A DNA stretch of 5,578 nt from NCBI GenBank assembly GCA_902761395.1, contig CACWKJ010000076.1:1-5578 (forward strand), given 5' to 3'. Position numbers and translations under genes: made by a program. The notes under the pieces are model-generated. The model was given only the letters and a program-made list of their open reading frames with translations, searched no databases and was not told the DNA's origin. Within the stretch, counting starts at the first letter, position 1, and every line of letters starts with the position of its first letter. This document shows positions 1 to 5,578 of the stretch, one piece after another. This DNA is from an uncultured Elusimicrobium sp. GTDB lineage: Bacteria > Elusimicrobiota > Endomicrobiia > Endomicrobiales > Endomicrobiaceae.

Positions 1-70
1 GAATTGGCAGACGCGTATGGCTTAGGACCATATACCGTAAGGTGTGGGGGTTCAAGTCCCTCTATCCGCA
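1..70 (+). tRNA. tRNA-Leu (anticodon UAG), 5' end cut off by the window edge
   Basis: Leucine transfer RNA reading CUN codons. Visible parts: D-loop with the GG pair at 6-7, D-stem 3' strand CGC at 12-14, anticodon stem TATGG (16-20) pairing with CCATA (28-32), and loop CTTAGGA (21-27) with anticodon TAG at 23-25. A long class II variable arm follows, with ACC (34-36) pairing with GGT (41-43). The T-stem GGGGG (46-50) pairs with CCCTC (58-62) including one G.U, around the loop TTCAAGT. The acceptor 3' strand is TATCCGC (63-69) and the discriminator is A70. The 3' CCA is not encoded. About 12 bases, comprising the acceptor 5' strand and the start of the D-stem, lie outside the window. The long variable arm and discriminator A fit leucine and exclude class I tRNAs. 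Confidence 0.94.
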
Positions 71-82
71 TTCTTTATTGCT

Positions 83-110
83 TTGAAAATACTAATTTCT
101 AATTTTTAAT
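83..110 (+). promoter_or_regulatory. Candidate sigma70-type promoter for tig operon (upstream)
   Basis: TTGAAA at 83-88 matches the -35 consensus at five of six bases. TTTAAT at 105-110, after a 16-base spacer, matches the -10 consensus at five of six but lacks the most conserved A at position two. In a region this AT-rich such matches arise by chance, so this is only a candidate. Confidence 0.3.
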
Positions 111-112
111 TG

Positions 113-141
113 TTGTTTAGTTTCTGATTATAAATTATAAA
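113..141 (+). promoter_or_regulatory. Candidate sigma70-type promoter for tig operon (downstream)
   Basis: TTGTTT at 113-118 is a weak -35. TATAAA at 136-141 matches the -10 consensus at five of six bases after a 17-base spacer. Initiation would fall near 148, giving a leader of about 26 bases ahead of tig. The -10 lies inside a heptamer repeat that offers several equivalent TATAAA boxes, so the exact assignment is uncertain. Confidence 0.3.
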
Positions 142-157
142 TTGTAAATTATAAATT
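130..157. repeat. Heptamer tandem repeat, four copies
   Basis: The unit ATAAATT occurs at 130-136, 137-143 and 151-157, and the third copy at 144-150 differs only in its first base (GTAAATT). It sits directly upstream of the tig ribosome binding site. It may be a simple slippage repeat or an AT-rich promoter element, and its 7-base period could let copy number change promoter spacing. Confidence 0.75.
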
Positions 158-162
158 AAAAT

Positions 163-168
163 AAGGGG
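163..168 (+). promoter_or_regulatory. Ribosome binding site of tig
   Basis: AAGGGG lies five bases before the ATG at 174. It is the only purine-rich G run in the AT-rich leader and supports that start. Confidence 0.7.
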
Positions 169-173
169 TCATC

Positions 174-1487
174 ATGAGTGATCAAAAGTATGAGTTCAAA
201 TCAAAAGTTGTAGAAAAAAAACCGTGTTTAATATCTATGGAAGTTGAAATAGAACCTTCTCAAACAGATATAGAATTAAAATCTGTTTATGAGTCAATTC
301 AACAAACGGCAAAAATTTCAGGATTTAGAACCGGTAAAGTTCCTATGGATATAATTAAGAGAAATTATCCTGATGTCGCTAAAGAGCAATTGATTGAAAA
401 TATGGTAAAAAAGACTGTTTTTAGTGCATTGGAAAAAGAAAATTTTGCACCGATAGATATGCCTGTTATTACAAACATCGAATATGAATTCGGACAAGTA
501 TTAAAATATTCTTTTAAAGCAGAATGTCAACCGGAAGTAAAGGTTAAAGATTATAAAGATATAAAAATAAAAAAAGAAAAGTATAAAGTAACTGATGCAA
601 ATATAAACAAAAATATAGATGTTTTGTTAGATAGAAATGCAAAACTTATAGTATCAAAAACCGGTGAAGTAAAGAAAGATAGTTTTGTTATAGTTAGTTA
701 TGAAGGATTTTGTGACGGTAAAGCAGTAGAAAAAATAAAAGCTAAAGAACATATGATAGATTTGGGTGCCGAAAACACATTGAAAGGTTTTAAAGACGGC
801 TTGAAGGGTGCAAAAAAAGGTGATACAAAAGATATAGAAATAGAATATCCTAAAGATTATTTAAATAAAGAGTTGGCAGGCAAAAAAGTTGTATTTAAAA
901 CAACCGTAGAAGAAATAAAAGAAAAAGAATTGCCCGAACTTAACGATGATTTTGCTAAAGATATGGGTCTTGAAAGTCTTGATGATTTAAAGAAAAAAAT
1001 AAAAGAATCTTTGGAGCATGAAGAAATAAGAAGGCAAAACGGTGAGGTTGAAAAACAAATAATAGAACATCTTTTGGATAAAAATAAATTTGATGTTCCC
1101 GAATCAATAGTTTTGCAACAGAAAAAATATTTAATTAAAAGAATGTCAGACTATATGAAAAGTCAAGGTGCAAACGAGGAATTTATTGCAAAACAAGTAG
1201 AATCGTCCGATAAAAAGTATGGTGAAGAAGCAGAAAAGAATGTTAGATTGTCTTATATATTGAACGGTATATGTGTTGATGAAAAAATTGAAGTTAGTGA
1301 TAAAGAAATGGATGATGAAAAACAGAAAATGTTAGATTCTAATCCTACAAGAAAAGAAGATGTTGAAAATTACTTTAAAGAAAACAAAGCAAATATAGCA
1401 GCTTCTTTGAAAGAAGAAAAGATATTTAAATTTTTAGTTGATAATGCAAAAATAAGTGAAACAGAAAAAGATATGCCGGTAAAATAA
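174..1487 (+). CDS. tig: Trigger factor (ribosome-associated chaperone and peptidyl-prolyl isomerase)
   Basis: Trigger factor docks at the ribosomal exit tunnel and shields nascent cytosolic proteins. The product is 437 residues, close to the 432 of E. coli. The N-terminal ribosome-binding domain (about 1-130) carries the signature GFRTGKVP at 50-57, where family members have GFRxGxxP. An FKBP-type PPIase domain follows at about 165-250, recognisable from VSYEGFCDG (174-182) and GFKDGLKGAKKGD (205-217). The joining segment ELPELNDDFAKDMG (252-265) is highly typical. The remainder (about 266-437) is the charged, helical C-terminal chaperone domain, with FDVPESIV at 306-313. The ATG start has a good RBS and puts the signature at the expected distance. 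The gene is first in the cluster and ends 26 bases before clpP. The protein is very lysine- and glutamate-rich, as expected for an AT-rich genome. No defect is visible. Confidence 0.97.
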   Translation: MSDQKYEFKSKVVEKKPCLISMEVEIEPSQTDIELKSVYESIQQTAKISGFRTGKVPMDIIKRNYPDVAKEQLIENMVKKTVFSALEKENFAPIDMPVITNIEYEFGQVLKYSFKAECQPEVKVKDYKDIKIKKEKYKVTDANINKNIDVLLDRNAKLIVSKTGEVKKDSFVIVSYEGFCDGKAVEKIKAKEHMIDLGAENTLKGFKDGLKGAKKGDTKDIEIEYPKDYLNKELAGKKVVFKTTVEEIKEKELPELNDDFAKDMGLESLDDLKKKIKESLEHEEIRRQNGEVEKQIIEHLLDKNKFDVPESIVLQQKKYLIKRMSDYMKSQGANEEFIAKQVESSDKKYGEEAEKNVRLSYILNGICVDEKIEVSDKEMDDEKQKMLDSNPTRKEDVENYFKENKANIAASLKEEKIFKFLVDNAKISETEKDMPVK

Positions 1488-1503
1488 GGGCAGTAAAAAG
1501 TTT

Positions 1504-1509
1504 AGGAGG
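1504..1509 (+). promoter_or_regulatory. Strong ribosome binding site of clpP
   Basis: AGGAGG, extended to TAGGAGGT at 1503-1510, is a near-perfect anti-16S match four bases before the ATG at 1514. It is the strongest such site in the window and fixes the clpP start. It implies independent, efficient translation of clpP within the operon. Confidence 0.85.
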
Positions 1510-1513
1510 TAAA

Positions 1514-2122
1514 ATGCCTAATTTTATACCAACAGTAATAGATAAAAGCGGAAATACATCCGTAGGTTACGATATATATTCAAGACTTTTAAAAGACAGA
1601 ATAGTTTTTGTCGGCGGTGCGGAAGGTGCCGTAACAACAGATTCTGCAAATGCATTGATAGCACAGCTTTTATACTTGGATGCCGAAGATAATACAAAAG
1701 ATATAAATCTATATATAAACTCTCCCGGTGGAATAGTTACTGCAGGCCTTGCGGTTTATGATACGATGCAGTATATAAAAAGTCCTATAACCACAATTTG
1801 TATGGGAATGGCAATGTCTTTCGGTGCAGTGTTGCTTGCTGCAGGTTCAAAAGGCAAAAGATATGCTTTAGAGCATTCAAGAATAATGATACATCAACCG
1901 TTAATATACGGCGGCGGATTATCGGGACAAGTTACCGATATAGATGTTGAAACAAAAGAATTACTTTTAACAAAAAATAAATTGGCGGATATTTTAGCAA
2001 GACATACCGGACAAACAAGAGAAAAAATTATTGCCGATACGGAAAGAAATTGTTATATGTCGGCACAAGAAGCAAAAGAGTATGGCTTGATAGATGAAAT
2101 TATAATTCCCGGAAAAAAATAA
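1514..2122 (+). CDS. clpP: ATP-dependent Clp protease proteolytic subunit ClpP (Ser-His-Asn triad)
   Basis: ClpP is the serine peptidase of the barrel-shaped Clp protease in the cytosol. Two heptameric rings enclose the active sites and are fed by ClpX. At 202 residues it is family-sized, with no long propeptide. Visible motifs are INSPGG (68-73, oxyanion-loop region), the nucleophile Ser102 within GMAMSFGA (98-105), His127 in MIHQP (125-129), and YGLIDEI near the C-terminus (190-196). The third triad residue is unusual: alignment over DTERN (175-179) places Asn179 (codon AAT, 2048-2050) where most ClpPs have Asp. The Ser motif has Met101 and Phe103 where Ala/Ser and Met are usual. The handle after HQP is about three residues longer (IYGGGLSG, 131-138) than in E. 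coli or B. subtilis ClpP, which accounts for the shifted spacing. Listeria ClpP1 is a known Asn-bearing homologue with low activity alone. The stop overlaps the clpX start, so clpX is the evident partner. Confidence 0.96.
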   Translation: MPNFIPTVIDKSGNTSVGYDIYSRLLKDRIVFVGGAEGAVTTDSANALIAQLLYLDAEDNTKDINLYINSPGGIVTAGLAVYDTMQYIKSPITTICMGMAMSFGAVLLAAGSKGKRYALEHSRIMIHQPLIYGGGLSGQVTDIDVETKELLLTKNKLADILARHTGQTREKIIADTERNCYMSAQEAKEYGLIDEIIIPGKK

Positions 2123-3444
2123 TGGCAGATAATAATAACGGAAACAAAGAACAAAAATGTTTGTTTTGCGGTAAACCGAAATCCAGCGGTAAAAGATTTA
2201 TCGGTGGCGGCGGAGCTATTATCTGTTCCGACTGTATAAAAGCATCCAACGATATATTGAACAGACTTGAAAAAACGGAATCTAAGCCTGTAATAAAACC
2301 TGTCCCAAAACCTAAAGATATAAAAAAATTTTTAGATGCTTACGTTATCGGGCAGGAACAGGCAAAAAAAGTTTTGTCCGTAGCCGTCTATAATCACTAT
2401 AAAAGAATACAAGTAAACGCAGATGCATTAAATTCCGATGTGGAACTTCAAAAATCGAATATACTTTTGTTGGGCCCTACGGGTACAGGTAAAACATTAC
2501 TTGCACAAACTCTTGCGAGAATGTTGGATGTTCCTTTTGCGATAGCCGATGCAACAACATTAACCGAAGCCGGTTATGTAGGTGATGATGTAGAAAATAT
2601 TTTAGTTAGATTGTTGCAGAATTGTTCTTATGATGTTAAAAGAGCCCAATGCGGTATAATTTATATTGATGAAATAGATAAAATAGCAAGAAAATCCGAA
2701 AACAGGTCTATTACCAGAGATGTTTCCGGTGAAGGTGTTCAACAGGCACTTTTAAAAATAATAGAAGGTACTGTTGCAAATGTTCCTCCGCAAGGCGGGA
2801 GAAAACATCCGCAACAAGAATGTATAAAAGTAGATACCACAAATATATTGTTCATTTGCGGCGGTGCATTTGACGGTATAGAAAAAATAATAGAAACAAG
2901 ATTAAATAAAAAAGGTATCGGTTTTGTAAATAATAAAGAAAAATTATCTAAAGAAGAAATTCTTTCCGATAAAGATAAATTATTTTCACAAGTTGAAACG
3001 CGTGATTTGATAAAGTATGGCTTAATACCGGAACTTGTGGGAAGACTTCCCGTAGTTTCAACATTGGAACATCTTACGGTTGATGATATGGTTAGAATTT
3101 TAACCGAGCCCAAAAATTCTTTAGTTAAACAATTTACAAAAATGTTTGCTATGGAAAAAATAGATTTGGTTTTTGAAGAAGCGGCACTGAAAGAAATAGC
3201 AACCGTTGCTCTTAATAAATCCGCGGGTGCAAGAGGATTAAGATCGATGATAGAAAGTATCTTAATGGAAACTATGTTTGAAATGTTCCATGAAGATAAA
3301 GTAAAACAATGTACGGTGGATTTGGATACAATAAAACAAAAATCCATGCCGAAATTAGTTTTAAATGATAATATTAAAAATTTGGAATCTCAGCAGTTAC
3401 TTGATGATGCAAAAACAAAATCAGACCCAAAGGAGATTGCATGA
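2122..3444 (+). CDS. clpX: ATP-dependent Clp protease ATP-binding subunit ClpX
   Basis: ClpX is the hexameric AAA+ unfoldase that recognises substrates, unfolds them and threads them into ClpP. The product is 440 residues against about 424 in E. coli, and the extra length is a charged C-terminal tail after about residue 415. The N-terminal zinc-binding domain has Cys13, Cys16, Cys35 and Cys38. The AAA+ core shows Walker A GPTGTGKT (118-125), pore loop GYVG (151-154), Walker B IIYIDEID (179-186), the RKH loop (227-229), the ClpP-docking IGF tripeptide (266-268), the arginine-finger segment ELVGRLP (304-310, Arg308) and sensor-2 GARGLR (369-374, Arg371). All key residues are present. The start codon shares one base with the clpP stop (TAATG) and has only a weak GGA upstream, so translation probably depends on ribosomes finishing clpP. 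The docking tripeptide and adjacency indicate a working ClpXP pair. Confidence 0.97.
   Translation: MADNNNGNKEQKCLFCGKPKSSGKRFIGGGGAIICSDCIKASNDILNRLEKTESKPVIKPVPKPKDIKKFLDAYVIGQEQAKKVLSVAVYNHYKRIQVNADALNSDVELQKSNILLLGPTGTGKTLLAQTLARMLDVPFAIADATTLTEAGYVGDDVENILVRLLQNCSYDVKRAQCGIIYIDEIDKIARKSENRSITRDVSGEGVQQALLKIIEGTVANVPPQGGRKHPQQECIKVDTTNILFICGGAFDGIEKIIETRLNKKGIGFVNNKEKLSKEEILSDKDKLFSQVETRDLIKYGLIPELVGRLPVVSTLEHLTVDDMVRILTEPKNSLVKQFTKMFAMEKIDLVFEEAALKEIATVALNKSAGARGLRSMIESILMETMFEMFHEDKVKQCTVDLDTIKQKSMPKLVLNDNIKNLESQQLLDDAKTKSDPKEIA
3431..3435 (+). promoter_or_regulatory. Ribosome binding site of lon, inside the end of clpX
   Basis: AGGAG lies five bases before the ATG at 3441 and decides this start. 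The ATG overlaps the clpX stop as ATGA, so coupling with clpX is also likely. Confidence 0.7.
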
Positions 3445-5222
3445 GTGAAATAGAAAAAAATTTGAATGATAAAAAAAGTATTTCATTGCCTACAGTATTA
3501 CCGATGTTGCCGGTAAGAGATGTAGTTGTATTTCCTTCAATGGTTTTGCCTATTGCCGTCGGCAGAGAAAAATCCATAAGAGCTCTTGAAGAAGCAATGA
3601 CTTCCGAAAGATATATTTTTGTTGCAACTCAGAAAAATTTACAGATAGAAGATCCGTCTCCGGATGATATATATAGTATCGGTTCTGTTTGCGAAGTTTT
3701 GCAAATGTTAAAAATGCCCGACGGAACATTGAAAATATTAATAGAATGTGTTGCAAGAGCCGAGTGGACGGAATTTAAACTTACCGATAAAGGATATGTT
3801 GAAGTAGGATTAAATATATTCGATGAAAATATAGAAAGAACTCCCGAAGTTGAAGCTGTGATGAGAAGGATAGTTGCTCTTTTTGAACAATACGTTAAAC
3901 TTAATCCGAGAATGCCGATGGAAATATCGATATCTGTTTCAAATATACAGGATCCTTCCAAACTTGCAGATACAATAGCTTCTCATATTTCTATAAAGAG
4001 CAGTGAAAAACAAGCTATATTGGAAGCGGTAAATCCGTTAAAAAGATTAAATAAAATAATTCAAATTCTAAATACCGAAATTGAAATTTTAAATATTGAA
4101 AGAAGAATACAAAACAGAGTAAGAAACCAAATAGAAAAGAATCAAAAGGAATATTATCTTAACGAGCAGATGAAAGCTATACAAAAAGAATTAAAGCAAA
4201 AAGATGATAATTCCAAAGAAATAGAAGAATTAAGAGCAAAAATAAAAGAAAGTTCTATGTCGGACGAAGCGAGAGAAGTTGCTGAAAAGGAGTTGGCAAG
4301 AATGGAAAAAATGATGCCGCAATCTCCGGAAGCTTCGGTTATTAGAACTTATATAGAATGGTTGTTGGATTTACCTTGGAAAAAATTAACAAAAGATAAT
4401 TTGGATTTGGTAAGAGCAAAAGAAATTTTAGATGAAGATCATTACGGGTTGGATAAAGTAAAAGAAAGAGTTATAGAATATTTGGCAGTATTATCGAGAG
4501 TAAAAAAAATAAAGGGACCTATTCTTTGCTTTATAGGACCTCCGGGAGTAGGTAAAACATCAATTGCAAAATCCGTTGCAAGAAGTTTAGGCAGAAACTT
4601 TGTAAGAATTTCTATGGGCGGTGTAAGAGATGAAGCTGAAATAAGAGGTCATAGAAGAACTTATATAGGTTCCATGCCGGGAAAAATTATTCAATCTATG
4701 AAAAAAGCAGGTTCGAGTAACCCTGTATTTATTCTTGATGAAATAGACAAGATGGGCAGTGATTGGAGAGGAGATCCGTCTGCTGCATTGTTGGAAGTTT
4801 TAGATCCCGAGCAGAATTATGCATTCGGAGATCACTATTTGGATGTTGATTACGATTTGTCGGATGTTATGTTTATAACTACGGCAAATACATTAAACAA
4901 TATTCCAAATACTTTGCTCGACAGATTGGAAATTATAAGATTTTCGGGATATACCGATGAAGAAAAACTTTTAATTGCAAAGAAATTTCTTATAAAAAAG
5001 CAAATGAAAGATCACGGATTAAAAGAGGAAGAACTTGTAATAGATGACAGCGCAATAAAAGAAGTTATAGCAAGTTATACAAGGGAAGCCGGTGTAAGAA
5101 ATTTAAACAGAGAAATGGCAAACCTTTGCAGAAAAGCTGCTAAAGAGTTAGCTCTCGAGAAGAAAGACAGTATTAAAATATCAGCTAAAAATGTTGAAAA
5201 ATATTTAGGTCTCTTACCATAG
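3441..5222 (+). CDS. lon: Lon protease, N-terminal and AAA+ part only; frame ends before the protease domain
   Basis: Lon is a homo-oligomeric cytosolic protease with ATPase and peptidase on one chain. This frame encodes 593 residues, against 784 for E. coli Lon. The LON substrate-binding domain spans about 20-210 (LPVRDVVVFPSMVLPIAVGREKS region). A long helical, coiled-coil segment follows at about 215-300 (EYYLNEQMKAIQKEL, 237-251). The AAA+ module runs from about 310 to 590, with Walker A GPPGVGKT (366-373), pore-loop region GGVRDEAEIRGHRRTYIGS (393-411), Walker B VFILDEID (429-436), arginine-containing LLDRLE (492-497) and sensor-2 region REAGVRNLNRE (548-558). All ATPase motifs are intact. 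After the usual AAA+ terminus VEKYLG (585-590) it reads only LLP and a TAG stop, so the Ser-Lys proteolytic domain is not encoded in this frame. The domain continues downstream in another frame, so the gene appears broken by a deletion. The start is supported by AGGAG and the ATGA overlap with clpX. Confidence 0.93.
   Translation: MSEIEKNLNDKKSISLPTVLPMLPVRDVVVFPSMVLPIAVGREKSIRALEEAMTSERYIFVATQKNLQIEDPSPDDIYSIGSVCEVLQMLKMPDGTLKILIECVARAEWTEFKLTDKGYVEVGLNIFDENIERTPEVEAVMRRIVALFEQYVKLNPRMPMEISISVSNIQDPSKLADTIASHISIKSSEKQAILEAVNPLKRLNKIIQILNTEIEILNIERRIQNRVRNQIEKNQKEYYLNEQMKAIQKELKQKDDNSKEIEELRAKIKESSMSDEAREVAEKELARMEKMMPQSPEASVIRTYIEWLLDLPWKKLTKDNLDLVRAKEILDEDHYGLDKVKERVIEYLAVLSRVKKIKGPILCFIGPPGVGKTSIAKSVARSLGRNFVRISMGGVRDEAEIRGHRRTYIGSMPGKIIQSMKKAGSSNPVFILDEIDKMGSDWRGDPSAALLEVLDPEQNYAFGDHYLDVDYDLSDVMFITTANTLNNIPNTLLDRLEIIRFSGYTDEEKLLIAKKFLIKKQMKDHGLKEEELVIDDSAIKEVIASYTREAGVRNLNREMANLCRKAAKELALEKKDSIKISAKNVEKYLGLLP
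5208..5215 (+). other. Deletion and frameshift junction inside lon
   Basis: The codon GGT at 5208-5210 ends the AAA+ terminus KYLG. CTT at 5213-5215 begins the protease-domain strand LTIE in the -1 frame. Only two bases separate them, whereas E. coli Lon has 30 residues between the same landmarks, including the conserved GLAWTEVGG stretch. The inferred loss is about 88 bp, of a size that is 1 modulo 3, which explains the frame change. The exact edges are unknown. The result is either a real mutation or an assembly or sequencing error. Confidence 0.8.
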
Positions 5223-5233
5223 AAGTAAACAAA

Positions 5234-5578
5234 ATGAAGGGTAAGGGTATGTTAAATCTCACCGGACAACTCGGAAATGTTATGAAAGAGTCTGTTCAGG
5301 CCGCGTTTACTTATGTTAAATCTTCGGCAAAAAAGCTCGGTATAAAAGAAAATATGTTTAAAGATACGGATTTTCATGTTCATGTTCCGGAAGGTGCTGT
5401 TCCTAAAGACGGACCCAGTGCCGGTCTTGCAATGGCAACTGCTTTGGCATCGGTATGTATGAATAAGCCTGTAAGAAAGAAACTTGCCATGACAGGTGAA
5501 ATTACGTTAAGAGGAAGAGCTTTGGCTATAGGCGGGTTAAAAGAAAAAGTTTTGGCTGCTTACAGAGAAGGAATAGAT
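5234..5578 (+). CDS. lon: Lon proteolytic (S16) domain, displaced 3' part of lon, runs off the window
   Basis: This frame is open to the window end. Counted from the first ATG at 5234 it gives 115 codons, and Lon homology already begins at LTIE (5213). It encodes the S16 peptidase domain: KGKGMLNLTGQLG near the start, HVHVPEGAVPKDGPSAG with nucleophile Ser (codon 5417-5419), MTGEITLRG, and GGLKEK with the dyad Lys (codon 5546-5548). The Ser-Lys spacing of 43 residues equals that of E. coli Lon (Ser679, Lys722). About 50 C-terminal residues lie beyond the window. The first part of the domain, about 30 residues, is missing. Whether it is translated is doubtful. The ATG at 5234 has no clear Shine-Dalgarno sequence, while the ATG at 5249 has AAGGG at 5237-5241, which simply encodes the conserved KGK segment. 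I treat it as the 3' remnant of an interrupted lon rather than an independent gene. Confidence 0.8.
   Translation, partial: MKGKGMLNLTGQLGNVMKESVQAAFTYVKSSAKKLGIKENMFKDTDFHVHVPEGAVPKDGPSAGLAMATALASVCMNKPVRKKLAMTGEITLRGRALAIGGLKEKVLAAYREGID

Larger units (their letters stand above)
71..173. other. AT-rich spacer between tRNA-Leu and tig
   Basis: This spacer consists almost only of A and T, with short repeated TAATTT/TAAATT words. It contains no open frame of note and no GC-rich hairpin followed by a T-run, so the tRNA has no visible intrinsic terminator here. It must carry the signals for tig and the downstream genes, unless they are transcribed by read-through from the tRNA promoter upstream of the window. 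Confidence 0.7.

Noticed and set aside
46..70. Phage or island attachment site at the tRNA-Leu 3' end
   Set aside because: No second copy of the T-arm/acceptor sequence is visible in the window, there is no integrase gene, and the genes downstream are core housekeeping genes.
71..173. Intrinsic terminator after the tRNA
   Set aside because: The spacer has T-rich stretches but no GC-containing stem-loop before them.
1488..1513. Terminator or promoter between tig and clpP
   Set aside because: The 26-base gap holds only the strong ribosome binding site and a few A-rich bases, with no hairpin or -10/-35 pair, so the genes are read as one operon.
2739..3347. Long open frame of about 200 codons on the minus strand inside clpX
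   Set aside because: It lies wholly antisense to a clearly conserved clpX, its predicted protein resembles no family I know, and AT-rich coding regions often leave such open antisense frames. The shorter minus-strand frames in clpX and lon are rejected for the same reason.
5190..5222. Programmed -1 ribosomal frameshift joining the two lon frames
   Set aside because: The zero-frame codons before the stop contain no X XXY YYZ slippery heptamer. A shift would still leave the roughly 30-residue stretch missing, so recoding cannot restore a normal Lon.

Overview
This is a strongly AT-rich bacterial window, roughly one third GC by eye, with heavy use of ATA, AGA and TTA/TTG codons. It carries a protein quality-control cluster in the order tRNA-Leu, tig, clpP, clpX, lon, all on the + strand. 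This order is widespread in bacteria, so it does not fix the phylum. Low GC together with an apparently broken housekeeping gene would suit a host-associated or gut anaerobe with a reduced genome, but that is inference.

Layout: bases 1-70 are the 3' part of a class II tRNA-Leu with anticodon UAG. Bases 71-173 are a very AT-rich spacer with a heptamer tandem repeat and two weak promoter candidates. tig (174-1487) encodes a full-length trigger factor. clpP (1514-2122) follows after 26 bases behind a near-perfect Shine-Dalgarno sequence. clpX (2122-3444) overlaps clpP by one base (TAATG), and lon (3441 onward) overlaps clpX by four bases (ATGA). No terminator-like hairpin lies between the genes, so tig-clpP-clpX-lon looks like one transcription unit. 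Trigger factor receives nascent chains at the ribosome, ClpX unfolds tagged or recognised substrates into the ClpP chamber, and Lon degrades misfolded and regulatory proteins on its own.

Two things are out of the ordinary. First, lon is interrupted: its first frame ends at a TAG at 5220-5222, right after the AAA+ module. The proteolytic domain continues to the window end in a different frame, with its Ser-Lys dyad intact, but about 29-30 residues at the start of that domain are missing. This reads as a deletion of about 88 bp causing a frameshift, either real and recent or an assembly error. Second, ClpP keeps its Ser102 and His127 but has Asn179 where the classical triad has Asp. I found no mobile element, CRISPR array or clearly novel multi-gene system here.
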